This document shows positions 41,138 through 51,648 of a stretch of 64,000 nt of DNA, one piece after another (position 1 is the first letter of the stretch; each line of letters starts with the position of its first letter). Source of the stretch: Geotrypetes seraphini (Eukaryota > Chordata > Amphibia > Gymnophiona > Dermophiidae); the NCBI RefSeq assembly GCF_902459505.1, contig NC_047093.1, forward strand, positions 78,748,308-78,812,307, read 5' to 3'. Under the pieces are notes generated by a model. The model saw nothing but the letters and a program-made list of their open reading frames with translations. It searched no databases and was not told the DNA's origin. Both the position numbers and the translations under genes were made by a program.

Positions 41138-41408
41138 AGATCTTACTGCATAAAATGGGACCTGTGCTAAAATAGCACAAGTTATGGGGAAATAGCCCAT
41201 CTTAACAGCAGCCTACGTTAATAACTTCCTCCTAAATGTCTTAAGAGGTCTAGAAAGTTATCTGGTAGACATGGGATTTGGTACTATAAAGGTTCTATAA
41301 TACACACTCATCTCTTAGCTTTTTCTTACACTATCAAACATGTTACAAACCATTAATATACAAGCAAACCACCAAATAAGTTGATTGAGGTTTTTTTTTT
41401 CATTTAGT
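41138..41408. other. Unassigned sequence
   Basis: No gene or repeat family was recognised. Confidence 0.3.
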
Positions 41409-41856
41409 ACAAAGAAAGAACATAAGAATTGCCGACGCTGGGTCAGACCCGTGGTCCATCATGCCCAGCAGTCTGCTCACGCGGGGCCCTCTGGTCAAAG
41501 ACCAGTGCCCTAACTGAGACTAGCCCTACCTGCATACGTTCTGGTTCAGCAGGAACTTGTCTAACTTTGTCTTGAATCCCTGGAGGGTGTTTTCCCCTAT
41601 GGCCGACTCCGGAAGAGCGTTCCAGTTTTCTACCAGTCTCAATATTCAGGGCTCCTTTTATCAAGGCGCGCTATGGGGGTTAGCGCGTCAGACATTTCAT
41701 CACGCGCTAACCCCCGCGGCAAGCCTAAAAACTAACGCCTCGTCAATGGAGGCATTAGCGACTAGTGCGGCAGGCAGTTGAACGTGCGGTATTCCGCGCA
41801 TTAACCGCCTACCGCACCTTGATAAAAGGAGCCCTCAGTCTCAATATTCAAAGGAT
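41409..41856 (-). pseudogene. CR1 LINE 3' fragment interrupted by a MITE
   Basis: On the plus strand it begins aagaacataagaattgccga, then ctgggtcagacccgtggtcc, the reverse of a CR1 3' UTR, and runs toward gagcgttccagttttctacc, the end of the coding region. A MITE lies at 41649-41835. Confidence 0.75.
41649..41835. mobile_element. Palindromic MITE flanked by 15 bp repeats
   Basis: The ends gggctccttttatcaaggc and ccttgataaaaggagccct are inverted repeats of the Harbinger-like family. Here the flanks are not just 3 bp: cagtctcaatattca is repeated perfectly at 41634-41648 and 41836-41850. Confidence 0.75.
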
Positions 41857-41872
41857 TTGTGCTCCTATCTTT

Positions 41873-42039
41873 GGCCCTCTTTTACTAAGCCATAGTATAG
41901 GTTTCTACTGTGGCCCAAAGCGCTAAATGCTTTTGACACTGCTCCGATGCTCACAGGAATTCTATGAGAGTAGCGTCAGAGCATTTAGCACTCCAGGCCA
42001 CAGTAGAAACCTCTACCTCAGCTTAGTAAAAGAGAGGGG
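41873..42039. mobile_element. Palindromic MITE
   Basis: The ends ggccctcttttactaagcc and cttagtaaaagagagggg pair. The inner arms ggtttctactgtggccc and ggccacagtagaaacc pair around gcatttagc/gctaaatgc. The TSD is unclear. Confidence 0.65.
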
Positions 42040-42359
42040 TTTGAGAGATATGCTCCTACACTAGCCTCTTTTAAAATTTACTAGGGCCATGTCCATATAT
42101 TTTTGCTCATAATTTTACTGAACTCCTAATTTATAAGCATCAAAAGTGGCTGACAACAGGAGTGGATTTATGGTGTGGAAAATCATTAGGAGTTTAGCAC
42201 TCATTTTCAGCAGTAGGATCATAAATCTAGGCAAATAGAAACATAGCAAAATGAGAGCAGATAAAGGTCAAATGGCCCATTCAGTCTGCCTATCCACTCC
42301 TCTCCCTAAGAGATTCCCATGTGCCTGGGTCATGCTTTCTTGAATTCAAATACAGTCAG

Positions 42360-42515
42360 TACGCCAGTTTGAACTTGTTCCAGTATTTTTAACATTTGAT
42401 AAAATATTTATTTTAATTCTCCTCTTTTATTTCTTCTTTTAATTTCATTCTTTTGTACACCGTTTAGACACGGTTGATAGACGATATATCAAAACTAAAG
42501 AAACAAAACTTGAGT
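42360..42515 (+). mobile_element. Short LINE-tail insertion in CR1
   Basis: About 155 bp interrupts CR1 between ttgaattcaaatacagtc and tctgtcgctatcacctc. It contains gtacaccgtttagacacgg, tagacgatatatcaaaacta and ends aaacaaaacttgag, an L2-like tail module. Confidence 0.5.
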
Positions 42516-43658
42516 CTGTCGCTATCACCTCTACTAGGAAACTATTCCACGCATCTACCACCTTTTCTGTACAAAAGTATTTCCTTAGATTACTCCTGAG
42601 CCTATCACCTCTTAAATTCATCCTATGCCCTCTCATTCCAGACCTTTCTTTCAAATGAAAGAGACTCGACTCATGCACATTTACATCATGTAGGTATTTA
42701 AACGTCTCTATCATAACTCCCCTCTCCTATCTTTCCTCCAAAGATTGAGATCTTTAAGTCTGTCCCCATGCACCTTATGACGAAGACCACCAACCATTTA
42801 AGTAGCTTTTCTCTGGACTGACTGCATCCTTTTTATTTTTATTTTTTTTGAAGGTACGGCCTCCAGAATTGTACACAATATTCTAAATAAAGTCTCGCCA
42901 AAATCTTATCATCGATACCTCCTTTTTCCTACTGGCCATACATTTACCTATATGCCCTAGCATCCTTCTAGCATTTGCTGTCACCTTTTCAACCTATTTG
43001 GCCACATACACTCACACCCATGTCATGCACATAAGTTCTTCACCCCTAAACTGTACCGTTTCCTCAGGTTTTTGCAGCCCAAATGCATGACCTTTCATTT
43101 CATAGTATTAAATTTTAGCTCCCAAATTTCAGACCATTCTTCAAGCTTCTCCAGGTTTTTCTTCGTGTTATTCACACCAACCTGGGAGTCTACTCTATTG
43201 CAGATTTTGGGATCATTGGCAAAGAGGCAAATCTTACCCGACAGCTCTTCAGCAATATCGTTTAACAGAACAAGCCCAGGAACAGAACTTTGAGGCACAC
43301 CACTGGTAACATCCCTTTCCTCAGAGCAATCTCCATTTATCACTACCTTCTATCACCTTACACTCAACAGTTCTTGACCCAGCCCTTCACTTTGGGACCC
43401 GTTCCAAGGGCACTCAGTTTATTTATTAGATGTCTGTGTGGAACACTGTCAAAGGCTTTGCTAAAATACATTTAGTGCACTCTCTCTATCCAATTCTCTG
43501 GTCACCCAGTCAAAGAAATTGTTCAGATTGGTCTGACAAGCCCATCTGGTGAATCCATGTTGCTGCTGGTCCTGTAATCCACAGGAATCCAGAAACTTCA
43601 CCAGTCTCTGTTTTAGAAGCATTTCATTTTTTTTTATCCAAGATATTTTATTAGAAAA

Positions 43659-45238
43659 CTAGTCATTAAGCCCGTTACATTAACGGGTGCTAGAATACAT
43701 GTCTGTCTGTCTCCCTTCCGCTGACTCTCTTTCTCTCTCCATGGCCCCCTTTCTCTGTCTGTCTTTCTGTTCCTCTCCCTGCCCCTGTGTCTTTCTTTCT
43801 TTCTGTCTCCCTCCCTCCCGCTGTCTGTCTGTCATTTTCCCCCATTTTCCTGTGCAGCAGCATTTCCATCCCACTTACCTATGCAGCAGCAACAGCATTT
43901 CCCTCCTATCCCCCCCTTTCTTGTGCAGAAGCAGCAGCGGTATTTCCCTTCCCCTCCAAGTCCCTGTATAGCAGTAGCAGCATTTTCCCCCACCCCCCTT
44001 TCCCTTCTCTTACCACGATCTGGCCTGCTCCGTTTGGCCCCTCCCCCTTCTTTTAGTGCCGTTGCTCTGCTCGATCTGGCCTGCTCCTGACCCTCCCACC
44101 GCCGACAAACCTCTGGGCGAAGGTGAACGCCAGTCCCAAGTCTGAGCGATCCTCCCAAACTTGACCTCCCTTACCCGGGTTGCGTTAGCCAGTGCTAATG
44201 TGTGCAAGCGGCTGTAGCACCGGCTTCTCCACCCGGACCCTGAGCACGCGCCGCGCTCCGCCCCTTAGCTACCCGGAAGTACCGGGCTTCACTCGCCTGC
44301 TCCCAGTGGGCCAAGAGAGAGGGGGGAGTGGCTGCCGTGGTGATCTGGCCGACTCCCTGGTGACAGGAGCCGCGGCGGCACCTTTAAAGTGAAAAAATAA
44401 CTGTGGCAAGGGAGCCGGCCAACTGGCAGTTCAAGTTGGAGCTTTGGTCTGGCCTGCTCCCTGCCCGCCTTGCCATATTGTATTTTTTTATTTGAAAGAC
44501 GCGGCGGTGGCTCCTCTCATGATCCCCACCTGCGTCGGAAGTCTGACCCAGGCGGGGATCGTGAGAGGAGCCACCGCCGCTTCTTTCAACTAAAAAATAC
44601 AATACGGCAGGGAGCAGGCCAGACTGAAGCTCCAACTTGAACTGCCAGTTGGCCGGCTCCCTTGCCACAGTTATTTTTTCACTTTAAAGGTGCCGCCGCG
44701 GCTCCTGTCACCAGGGAGTCGGCCAGATCACCACGGCAGCCACTCCCCCCTCTCTCTTGGCCCACTGGGAGCAGGCGAGTTCAGGTGAAAGGAAGAACTA
44801 CATACCTGTTTAGCTCGTGGTTTTAAAGTTAGGCGGCCAGGCCAGGTCTTCAAAGCAGCTGCAGCCGCGGGTTTAAAGTTAGGCGGTCAGGTATTCAGAG
44901 CGGCAGGGGGAGGCAACCTTTTATTCAATGTCTGCCGGGTAAAGCGCCGTGCCGAGTAGAGGAAGCAAACGCCGTGGCAGGAGAGCAGGGAGTGAGTTTT
45001 TCCTATGCGGTTGTTTGGGGGGGGGGGGGGGTTGTGAACAGGAAGTCGAGCAGAGGCGGGAGTGAGCTGTTCAGCTTCCCCTATCTTGGCAAACCGCTCT
45101 GGCGAAAATGTAGTGAAGTGCCGCGTGGGGCCGTAGAAAGAGCGGGGCATGCTGCAGTCTTGGCGGCCACGGACATACGGATTACGGAAGCACGCTGATA
45201 AGACTGCGCATGCGCCGCTTACGGTTTTATTATATAGA
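43659..45238 (-). mobile_element. Non-autonomous Helitron with long palindrome
   Basis: On the minus strand it starts TCTATATAATAAAACCGTAA and ends ttaatgaCTAG. A perfect terminal hairpin, cccgttaatgtaacggg, sits just before the end. It lies between A and T (plus-strand neighbours 43658 and 45239), as expected for Helitrons. Its family differs from the one at 12187, with different ends and interior. The interior is GC- and CpG-rich, with a ~490 bp palindrome and a pyrimidine-rich part. No Rep/helicase is encoded; open frames on both strands follow the palindrome. Confidence 0.85.
44291..44780. repeat. ~490 bp near-perfect palindrome in the Helitron
   Basis: The left arm starts actcgcctgctcccagtggg and the right arm ends cccactgggagcaggcgagt. 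Pairing persists through agtggctgccgtggtgatct, ccgcggcggcacctttaaag, ggcagttcaagttggagct and gcggtggctcctctcatgat to a small loop near gtcggaagtctga. Only scattered mismatches and a ~10 nt length difference are visible. Confidence 0.9.
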
Positions 45239-45400
45239 TATAATTAGAAAAACAGTAGTTGCTCAACAATCTTAACTACATAGTTGAACTAATTATATAA
45301 AGAGCATAAGAAAGCAAATTGTTACATTAAATACTACAAAATACAAAAGTTGGAAGCACAGTGCATTAAAAAAAGAGGGGGGAGAAGAGGGAAAAAACTA

Positions 45401-46323
45401 CCGTATTTTCTCGCATATAACACGCGCGTTATACGTGGTTTTTACAAACCGCGCATACCCTTGCGTGTTATACACGTGAGCGCGTTGTACAAAAATTTTT
45501 TTACATAGTTTCCCCCCCCCGACGCCCAATTCATCACCCGGAAGGAGCGCTCGCACTCCCACCCCGAAGGACCGCTCGCACCCCCACCCGAAGAACCGCT
45601 CGCACCCCCACAGCCTCCCCCCTCCCCCATGGAGAAGCTGTCTACCTTGTTTCCGGATGCCAGCCCAGCTGCTTCCTCTGCCGGCGGTCCTGCCCCTTCT
45701 CAGAGCCCTGTGCTGCGCTGCTTCCTCTTCAGGCGGTCCCGCCCTTTCTCTGATGTCAGAGAAAGGGCGGGACTGCCGGAAGAAAAAGCAGCACAGCAGG
45801 GCTCAGAGAAGGGGCGGGACCGCCGGCAGAGGAAACAGCTGGGCTCGCTGGCATCCGGAAACAAGGTAGACAGCTTCTCCATGGGGGAGGGGGGGGAGGC
45901 TGTGGGGGTGCGAGCGGTTCTTCGGGTGGGGGTGCGAGCGGTCCTTCGGGGTGGGAGTGCGAGCGTTCCTTCGGGGTGAGGGTGCGAGCGGTCCTTCAGG
46001 GTGGGGGTGCGGGTGCGAACGAGCGGTCCTTCGGGGTGGGGGTGCGAGCGGTCCTGCGGGGGGGTGAATCGGACGTCGGGTGGGGCATCAGGCTTTCAGG
46101 GTAGGGACAGGACTTCAAGGAGGAAAGGAGAGTCGGGGCGGGCGAAAACAGAGTCAGGGTCTCCAGAGGAGAGTCGGGGCGGGCGAAAGGAGAGTCGGGC
46201 AGCATGTGCAGTATACGGGTGTGCGCGGTATATAAAAATTTATGTACATAAATATGTGTTTTTTGCGCGCTATAACCGTGTGCGCGTTTTACACGGGTGC
46301 GCGTTATCTATGTGAAAATACGG
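45401..46323. mobile_element. pogo-like element with palindromic GC-rich interior
   Basis: The ends ccgtattttctcgcatataa and ttatctatgtgaaaatacgg are inverted repeats between TA dinucleotides (45399-45400 and 46324-46325). Inside, a large inverted repeat is centred near 45756 (cctttctctgatgtcagaga). Its arms include gagaagctgtctaccttgtt and the complement. A tandem array of a ~24-26 bp unit (gggtgcgagcggtccttcgg) lies at about 45905-46060. No transposase is encoded. Confidence 0.8.
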
Positions 46324-46795
46324 TAATTATATCACTATACCATTTTATCAAAAGGACTGAGACTAAGAAGGATCACAAAAAGAAGATAAAAGGGACCAAT
46401 AATTGTGAAATGTTCTAATTGTTCCCAATTTTTCTGTTATCATTTTGCATCTCTGATGAAAAAGGATTGAGCTCCACCAAACAGAGATATTAAGAAGATG
46501 CGAAGTTTTCAAATTGGAAAAAAATTTGCTTACCACAGAAGTCAGATTTACTGGCCTGTAATTCCCTACTTCTTCCTTACTTCCATTTTTGTGGAGAGGG
46601 ACCACATCTGCCCTTTTCCAGTCTTCCGGTACCACTCCTGACTCTAGAGACTCATTGAAAAGGTCATTCAGCAGAGCCACCAGAACTTCCCTATGTTCCT
46701 TCAGCACCCTTGGATGTACGCCATCCGGCCCTATCATTTTGCCTACTTTTATTTTAGCTAGCTCCTCATGAACACAACCCTCTCAAAACTGATCA

Positions 46796-47567
46796 GCTGT
46801 GCTGCCAAGGAGTGCATGCTAAATGCCGTGCCACCCATCATGCAGCCTTATTTGCTATATCTAAGATATCCGGTATTTTGGGTTTTTTTCCTGACAACTT
46901 TCTATGGGTTCTTTTGGCTTTCATCAGAATAGAACATTCTCAGCAGTGTTGGCGTTTTCCTTTGTGTCACTTAAAATAACAATAGTCGGATCATTGGCAA
47001 AGCCAGAATTGCATGCAAAACTGTGTATGTGCTCTCTTGATCCAACCAGCAGATGTCACTCTTGAGAATGGGAATTTCCTCTTGACTCTTTGTGGTATCA
47101 TTAGCCCCTGCCAACTCAAGGAGTAAGGAGGTCCTGTAGCCAAAGCAATGTGTTCCATACAGCAATGCACAGCTTTACCAGGGGCTATCAAGCCTGCTTC
47201 AGACCTGATCATTTATAAGGTAATTTTTAAAACTGTTTGCCCAGATACATAATAATATATCCAAATAAATTGCCCTGTCTGAAAACTGTGCTCCGCTATC
47301 CCTTAAAAAGTAAACATGAGTTTTCATGATATCTGTACTTTTCATGCTGGGGAAGTGAAACATTGTATGTATTTGAATTTTCTAAAATGCACACATGCTA
47401 TTTTTATGCTCACCCTCACCGCTCACACAAATAGTTTGATGCAGAGTGCATGGATGCTCTTAGGGACATTCTATTTAAAGACAGGCCCAGAAAAAGAACC
47501 CACATGTTTTGCAACTAAGTAGGCCATGTGAAAATTGGCCTGTTAACCTGATAAGAAGTCTGTTTAA
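46796..47567. other. Unassigned sequence
   Basis: No gene, RNA or repeat was recognised in this ~770 bp. It may be unique host DNA. Confidence 0.3.
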
Positions 47568-47569
47568 TA

Positions 47570-47885
47570 CGAGGGTGGTTTGAAAAGTATGTTAAAAGGA
47601 CCCCCGTGATAAACAACATAGTCTCCAACCAGGGCTATACACTTAAGGGTTCTTTTACTAAGCTGCGATAGCGGTTTTAGCGCACGCTTAGCGCGTGCTA
47701 AAATTCTGCGTGCGCTAAAAACGCTATCTTAGCTTAGTAAAAGGAGCCCTTAGTCCAGTGAGTTTCCATTTTATTCCTAAACTATTTTTCCTAGGATACA
47801 AAAAAAAAAACTGGAAACTCGCTGGATGAAGACCACGTTGCTTATCTTGCTTTTTTTTTTTACCAAAACTTTTCAAACCACTCTT
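47570..47885. mobile_element. mariner-like MITE with nested Harbinger-like MITE
   Basis: The ends cgagggtggtttgaaaagt and acttttcaaaccactcttg are inverted repeats between TA dinucleotides (47568-47569 and 47886-47887). Internal text such as ctccaaccagggctatacac and agtgagtttccattttattc suggests mariner-type sequence. The smaller MITE at 47646-47749 divides it. Confidence 0.75.
47646..47749. mobile_element. Harbinger-like MITE inside the mariner-like MITE
   Basis: The ends agggttcttttactaagctg and cttagtaaaaggagccc are inverted repeats with TTA on both sides. The inner arms ttttagcgcacgcttagcgc and gcgtgcgctaaaaacgct extend the hairpin. Confidence 0.8.
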
Positions 47886-47887
47886 GT

Positions 47888-48270
47888 AATGATCAAGTCA
47901 GACCATTATCCAGCTTGTGCAAAGCAAAGCAGTTTTTGCATCTCATACCAACATATTTAGTGCAGAGCTTTTCAAGCATCAAAGCAACTTTTGTTTCTTT
48001 TGTTCAGCTTAGCACAAATAAAATGGTCAGATGTGCTGTGGGTTCTCTCTCTGATGGCTGGCCCAATCAATCTTCTACTGTAGAGCTGTTTCTTTTCCTC
48101 CATTGCTTTTATTGACATCTTAGGCAAAAGTCAGTAAAGTTCCCCAATCGCTTTATGTGACATGCAGACAGCGGTCTATTTGTCTCTCATTCTGTGGTCA
48201 ATTGTTTGCACCTGTTCGGCTTTGATGAACACACTTGACCCATTTTCACAGTAATATAATGTGGGGGTGA
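47888..48270. other. Unassigned sequence
   Basis: No gene or repeat family was recognised. Confidence 0.3.
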
Positions 48271-49040
48271 ATTACTTTATTGATTTAATTTTATATCCCG
48301 TTCTCCCAGGAGAGCTCAGAATGGGTTACAAATTTACATACATAACAAAGCATGGTACAGTATAGCATGACAAACATGGCATGATAAGCATTGTATGACA
48401 AAACATAGGATGGCAGCTTAGCATGGCAAGCATAGTCTTATATATACAACCATAGCATGGCATAGTATATAAACATGGCATGGCAAACATAGTATACAAG
48501 TGTGGCTAACCTAGTATGACACAACAGTATTGCATGTAACATGGTAGAACCTAGCGCAGTAGACATGGGATGGTAAATATTGTATAGTGGACATAGCACA
48601 TGAATTTGTAGCATGGTAGACATGGTATGGCAATTCACTTAATCCCCCCATTGCCCCAGATACATTAGAGAGATTGTGAGCCCACCGGGACAGACAAGGA
48701 AAAATGCTTGAGTACTTGAATACATTCATGTAAACCGTTCTGAGCTCCCCTGGGAGAACAGTATAGAAAATTGAATAAATAGTAAGAAAGATACAATGTA
48801 TAGTATAGTAGAGCGGGGAAAAAAGGTGACAGTATGACAAAATGTGGCAAAGCATTGTATGACAAAAATATGGTGTGGTCAGACATAGTATATAGTAGAT
48901 GATACGCTGGGATCTTGCACAGTGGAGGCTATATATTATACCACAGAAGATGACTTGGTAGGGTAGAGCATTATATGATGGGCAATATAAAGTGAGACAG
49001 TTCATGGTACGGTGGGCGAAGTACATCAGCATTTGAACTT
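48271..49040 (-). mobile_element. L2-like LINE 3' UTR, CATG-rich, minus strand
   Basis: On the plus strand it begins with tttatatcccgttctcccag (the tail) and continues with tagcatgacaaacatggcat-type units. Translation shadows of the 3' UTR (TLYCPSYNALPYQV here, ALHCPSYNALTYQV at 38.5 kb) show that the two copies are homologous. A SINE piece (48625-48780) interrupts it. No coding part remains. Confidence 0.6.
48625..48780 (+). mobile_element. SINE 3' part
   Basis: It reads cacttaatccccccattgcc, cccaccgggacagacaagga, ccgttctgagctcccctggg and then gaataaatag, matching the second half of the SINE at 15131-15372. The tRNA-like head is lost. Confidence 0.7.
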
Positions 49041-49439
49041 CATGACAGCAGAGGGCTGGTGCTCTTCTTTGTAAGGTTTGGGAATTTGGGTAGGTGCGCT
49101 CTCATAGAGGGTCAAGGGAAGAGGTGGACTTTTATTGCCTTCCTGAAGTTCTGACTTAAGAAAATCTTTCTCCCAGTGCATCAGCTCAACAAATGATTTA
49201 ATAACTGAGGACTCCTTTGGCTAAACCATGGTAGAGCTTTTAACTGCAGGCTGGTGAGGTAAATGCTCCAATGCTTATTCATTTCCTATGAGCATCGGAG
49301 CAGCAGAGGGAACATCCTGCGGAGGCCGACAGCACCCTGCTAGGATCGCTAGAGCACCAGCGATCTTCTGCAGACTGCTTTGAAGGTGAGACCGGGAAAC
49401 CGGGAGATGATGGACAATGGGATGGAGGGAGGGAAGGAA
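49041..49439. other. Unassigned sequence
   Basis: A cctttggctaaaccatggta segment near 49213 may be an eroded MITE end, and a gggatggagggagggaagga stretch at 49417 resembles the 55.0 kb hAT interior. No gene is seen. Confidence 0.3.
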
Positions 49440-49521
49440 CAGAAAGGGTATTTTCTCACGGGCCAAATCTAGTTACAATGCGGGCCAGATTTGACCCACG
49501 GGCCTGAGTTTGACACCCCTG
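49440..49521. mobile_element. hAT right-end fragment
   Basis: The sequence gggcctgagtttgacacccctg is a typical hAT terminus in reverse, preceded by gggccagatttgacccacgg. The left end was not located with confidence. Confidence 0.4.
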
Positions 49522-49867
49522 ATCTATGGGGCTCTGCAAGAAAATGGATATCATTTCTTTTTTTTTTCTTTTATTATTTATTGAAATTTACATACTCCAG
49601 AAGAACATTCTTCTTGTACAAGCAAAGCAGAAAGAAAACAAATTTAAAATACACACACTTACTGCCTAGTAACATATTCAATCTTCCTTAGACCACTAGC
49701 TCAAATGGGGGGGGAGGAATTGAATAAATTGAAGAGATAGAATATTTAGGAATATATCAATGAATGAAAGGCTTAACAGCTATTAACCCCCTCTTTCACA
49801 GTTGATCTTAAAAATTCCCAGTAGCCAAACCTTTCAAGTCTAAAAAGGCACGTAATTGATCTCCTTC

Positions 49868-50340
49868 TTCAACTCAGCAGCAGGGAGTCATACCTTCTAC
49901 CAGTTTTTCCCTCTCTGCTTACGCAGCATCAGGGATCTCTACTTCATTGCAACCTACAGTCTCTCCACCTGACAGCTCGGTTCTTCTCAACATAGCTCCT
50001 CTCCAGTTTTCTCAATCTGTGAGGGATGTTTTGGAAGCTTCACGGAAGCCTACTACTAGACAATGCTATCACCAAAAATGGACTAGATTTTCTGCTTGGT
50101 GTTTTTCTCATCATAAGGAGCCTCAACTTTCCTCCTTATCTTCAGTTTTGGACTATCTGTTGCACCTTTCTCAGTCTGGTCTCAAGTCTACTTCGATCTG
50201 AGTCCATCTTAGTGCAATTGCTGCTTTCCATTACTGCTTTCTATTGAAGGGAAACCTCTCTCTGCTTATTCTGTGGTTTCCAGATTCATGAAAGGACTTT
50301 TCAATGTCAAACCTCTCAAACCTCCTCTCAAATATAACTT
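49868..50340 (+). mobile_element. DIRS-like retroelement fossil (tyrosine recombinase part)
   Basis: The plus strand encodes text typical of the N-terminal part of a DIRS-type tyrosine recombinase: SVRDVLEASRKPTTRQCYHQ, TRFSAWCFSHH and LSSVLDYLLHLSQSGLKS. Only this portion is present; reverse transcriptase and other parts are absent. It is a broken fragment lying inside the older ORF1-only element. Confidence 0.6.
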
Positions 50341-51309
50341 CTTGATATTTAATTAAACATTTACATGGATAAGCTAATAGGAATGTCGCTTCAAGGGTTA
50401 AAGTCTCTACTGTCATAGCTAAGAATAATTTTCTTCGCTCCTGCGTTGTTCTCGTGACGTCGGGAAACATCCATACTTTCTTTCCTAGAAACAATAGTTG
50501 AGGATTTCGGAAATAGAATCACATAATTGCATTCATATCTTGTTCAAAGACAAAAGAAATGAACAATGTGGCCCTCTCTGTGGATTGGGAAATAGTGGAT
50601 TCTAATAATTCTGTAACATTAAGAGCGTCTGTTGACTTCAATTCTTCTGCGCCTGGTGTAGTTCCTACAATTTTCTTTTTAGGCAAATAGTAGATTCTAT
50701 TAAGTTGAGGGTAATGTTCTGGGGTAAACTTTAATTTATCAGTTAAATACTTTTTCCACATTTCAGTGGGTGTAACCCCCAAGGCCTTCGGAAAATTCAA
50801 CAGACGTACATTTAATCTTCGGTTATAATTTTCCATTTGTTCAATTTTTTTACTCAAAACTATTCGTTCCTTTATCAAATTGTTGGCTACAGCTTGAATA
50901 TTTATCACATTGTCCTTAACTTCTTTTATTTCTGTTGAAAAATCTTCTTTAACTTTCTCCAAAGATTTACCCAAAGCGTCAACAGTACTTACGAGTGTAG
51001 TTAAATCTTGTGAAGATCTGGCTACCTGGGCATTTAACCTCTTGAGAGACTCCCAAATCTTCTCGAGGGTAACCGCCTCCAACTTTGTTGTTTCAGAGCC
51101 AGCTCCAATGCTGGCTCACACTGCTCCCTGCTGCCCTTCAATCCTTGCGGCTCCAAGCCCCTAAAACGGGGTCTCCCCAGCGCTGACTTCTGCAAAGGGA
51201 GGCTACGATAGGACCGCAAGTTCCTGAGCAGGGTGTGGGGCGGAATAGGCTCCGGGGGGGGGGGAGAGAGACACCTCCTGCTCAGAGTCTCCAGTCGCTC
51301 TTCCGGCAG

Positions 51310-51648
51310 AGTACGGTACAGGGATTCAAACAGGGATTGGACGGATTCCTGAAGGATAAAGGGATCGTGGGATACTGAGAGAGGTGCTGGGATGTAACAT
51401 AGGTATAGAAAGCTAACCAGGTAATAAGTATAGAAACCCAACCAGCTCGTGCATGTGCAAGACTGAAGGGTTAGGACTTCGATGGGAAGATAGGACTCAA
51501 TGGGAAACCAAGGTGGCAAGGGGGCCCCTTCTAGTGATTCAGACAGGTCGTGACCTGTTTGGGCCGCCGCAGGAGCGGACTGCTGGGCAGGATGGACCTA
51601 TGGTCTGACCCGGCGGAGGCACTGCTTATGTTCTTATGGAGATAGCCC
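51310..51648 (+). mobile_element. CR1 LINE 3' end inserted in the ORF1-only element
   Basis: It encodes FKQGLDGFLKDKGIVGY and a stop, then carries 3' UTR text gatgggaagataggactcaa and gcaggatggacctatggtct, ending in cttatgttcttatg, the CR1 terminal repeat. It is heavily 5'-truncated, and no TSD is evident, as usual for CR1. Confidence 0.78.

Larger units (their letters stand above)
43629..46490 (-). mobile_element. L1-like 3' fragment holding a Helitron and a pogo element
   Basis: Excluding its own insertions, about 360-400 bp remain. On the minus strand the sequence runs from tccaatttgaaaacttcgca through an AT-rich segment to ttttctaataaaatatcttg and an A-rich tail (T10 on the plus strand at 43627-43636). 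This looks like a 5'-truncated L1 3' end. Family identity is inferred from the tail and composition. Confidence 0.45.
42240..46795 (-). pseudogene. CR1 LINE split by nested L1, Helitron and pogo
   Basis: The minus strand from 46795 reads MIGPDGVHPRVLKEHREVLV, WKRADVVPLHKNGSKEEVGN and YRPVNLTSVVSKFF, the start of RT. Across the insertion (43629-46490) it continues as a broken stretch ending in an LDS..LQDQQQHGFTR-like block. Next come DCSEERDVTSGVPQSSVPG (motif B), LFANDPKIC (motif C with D changed to N), IWELKFNTMK, and the C-terminal MIETFKYLHDVNVHESSLFH. It is inactive. A LINE-tail insertion at 42360-42515 also breaks it. Confidence 0.82.

Noticed and set aside
49947-50201. Host integrase-like gene
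   Set aside because: The text is typical of the DIRS-type recombinase and is a fragment embedded in another transposon, not a host gene.
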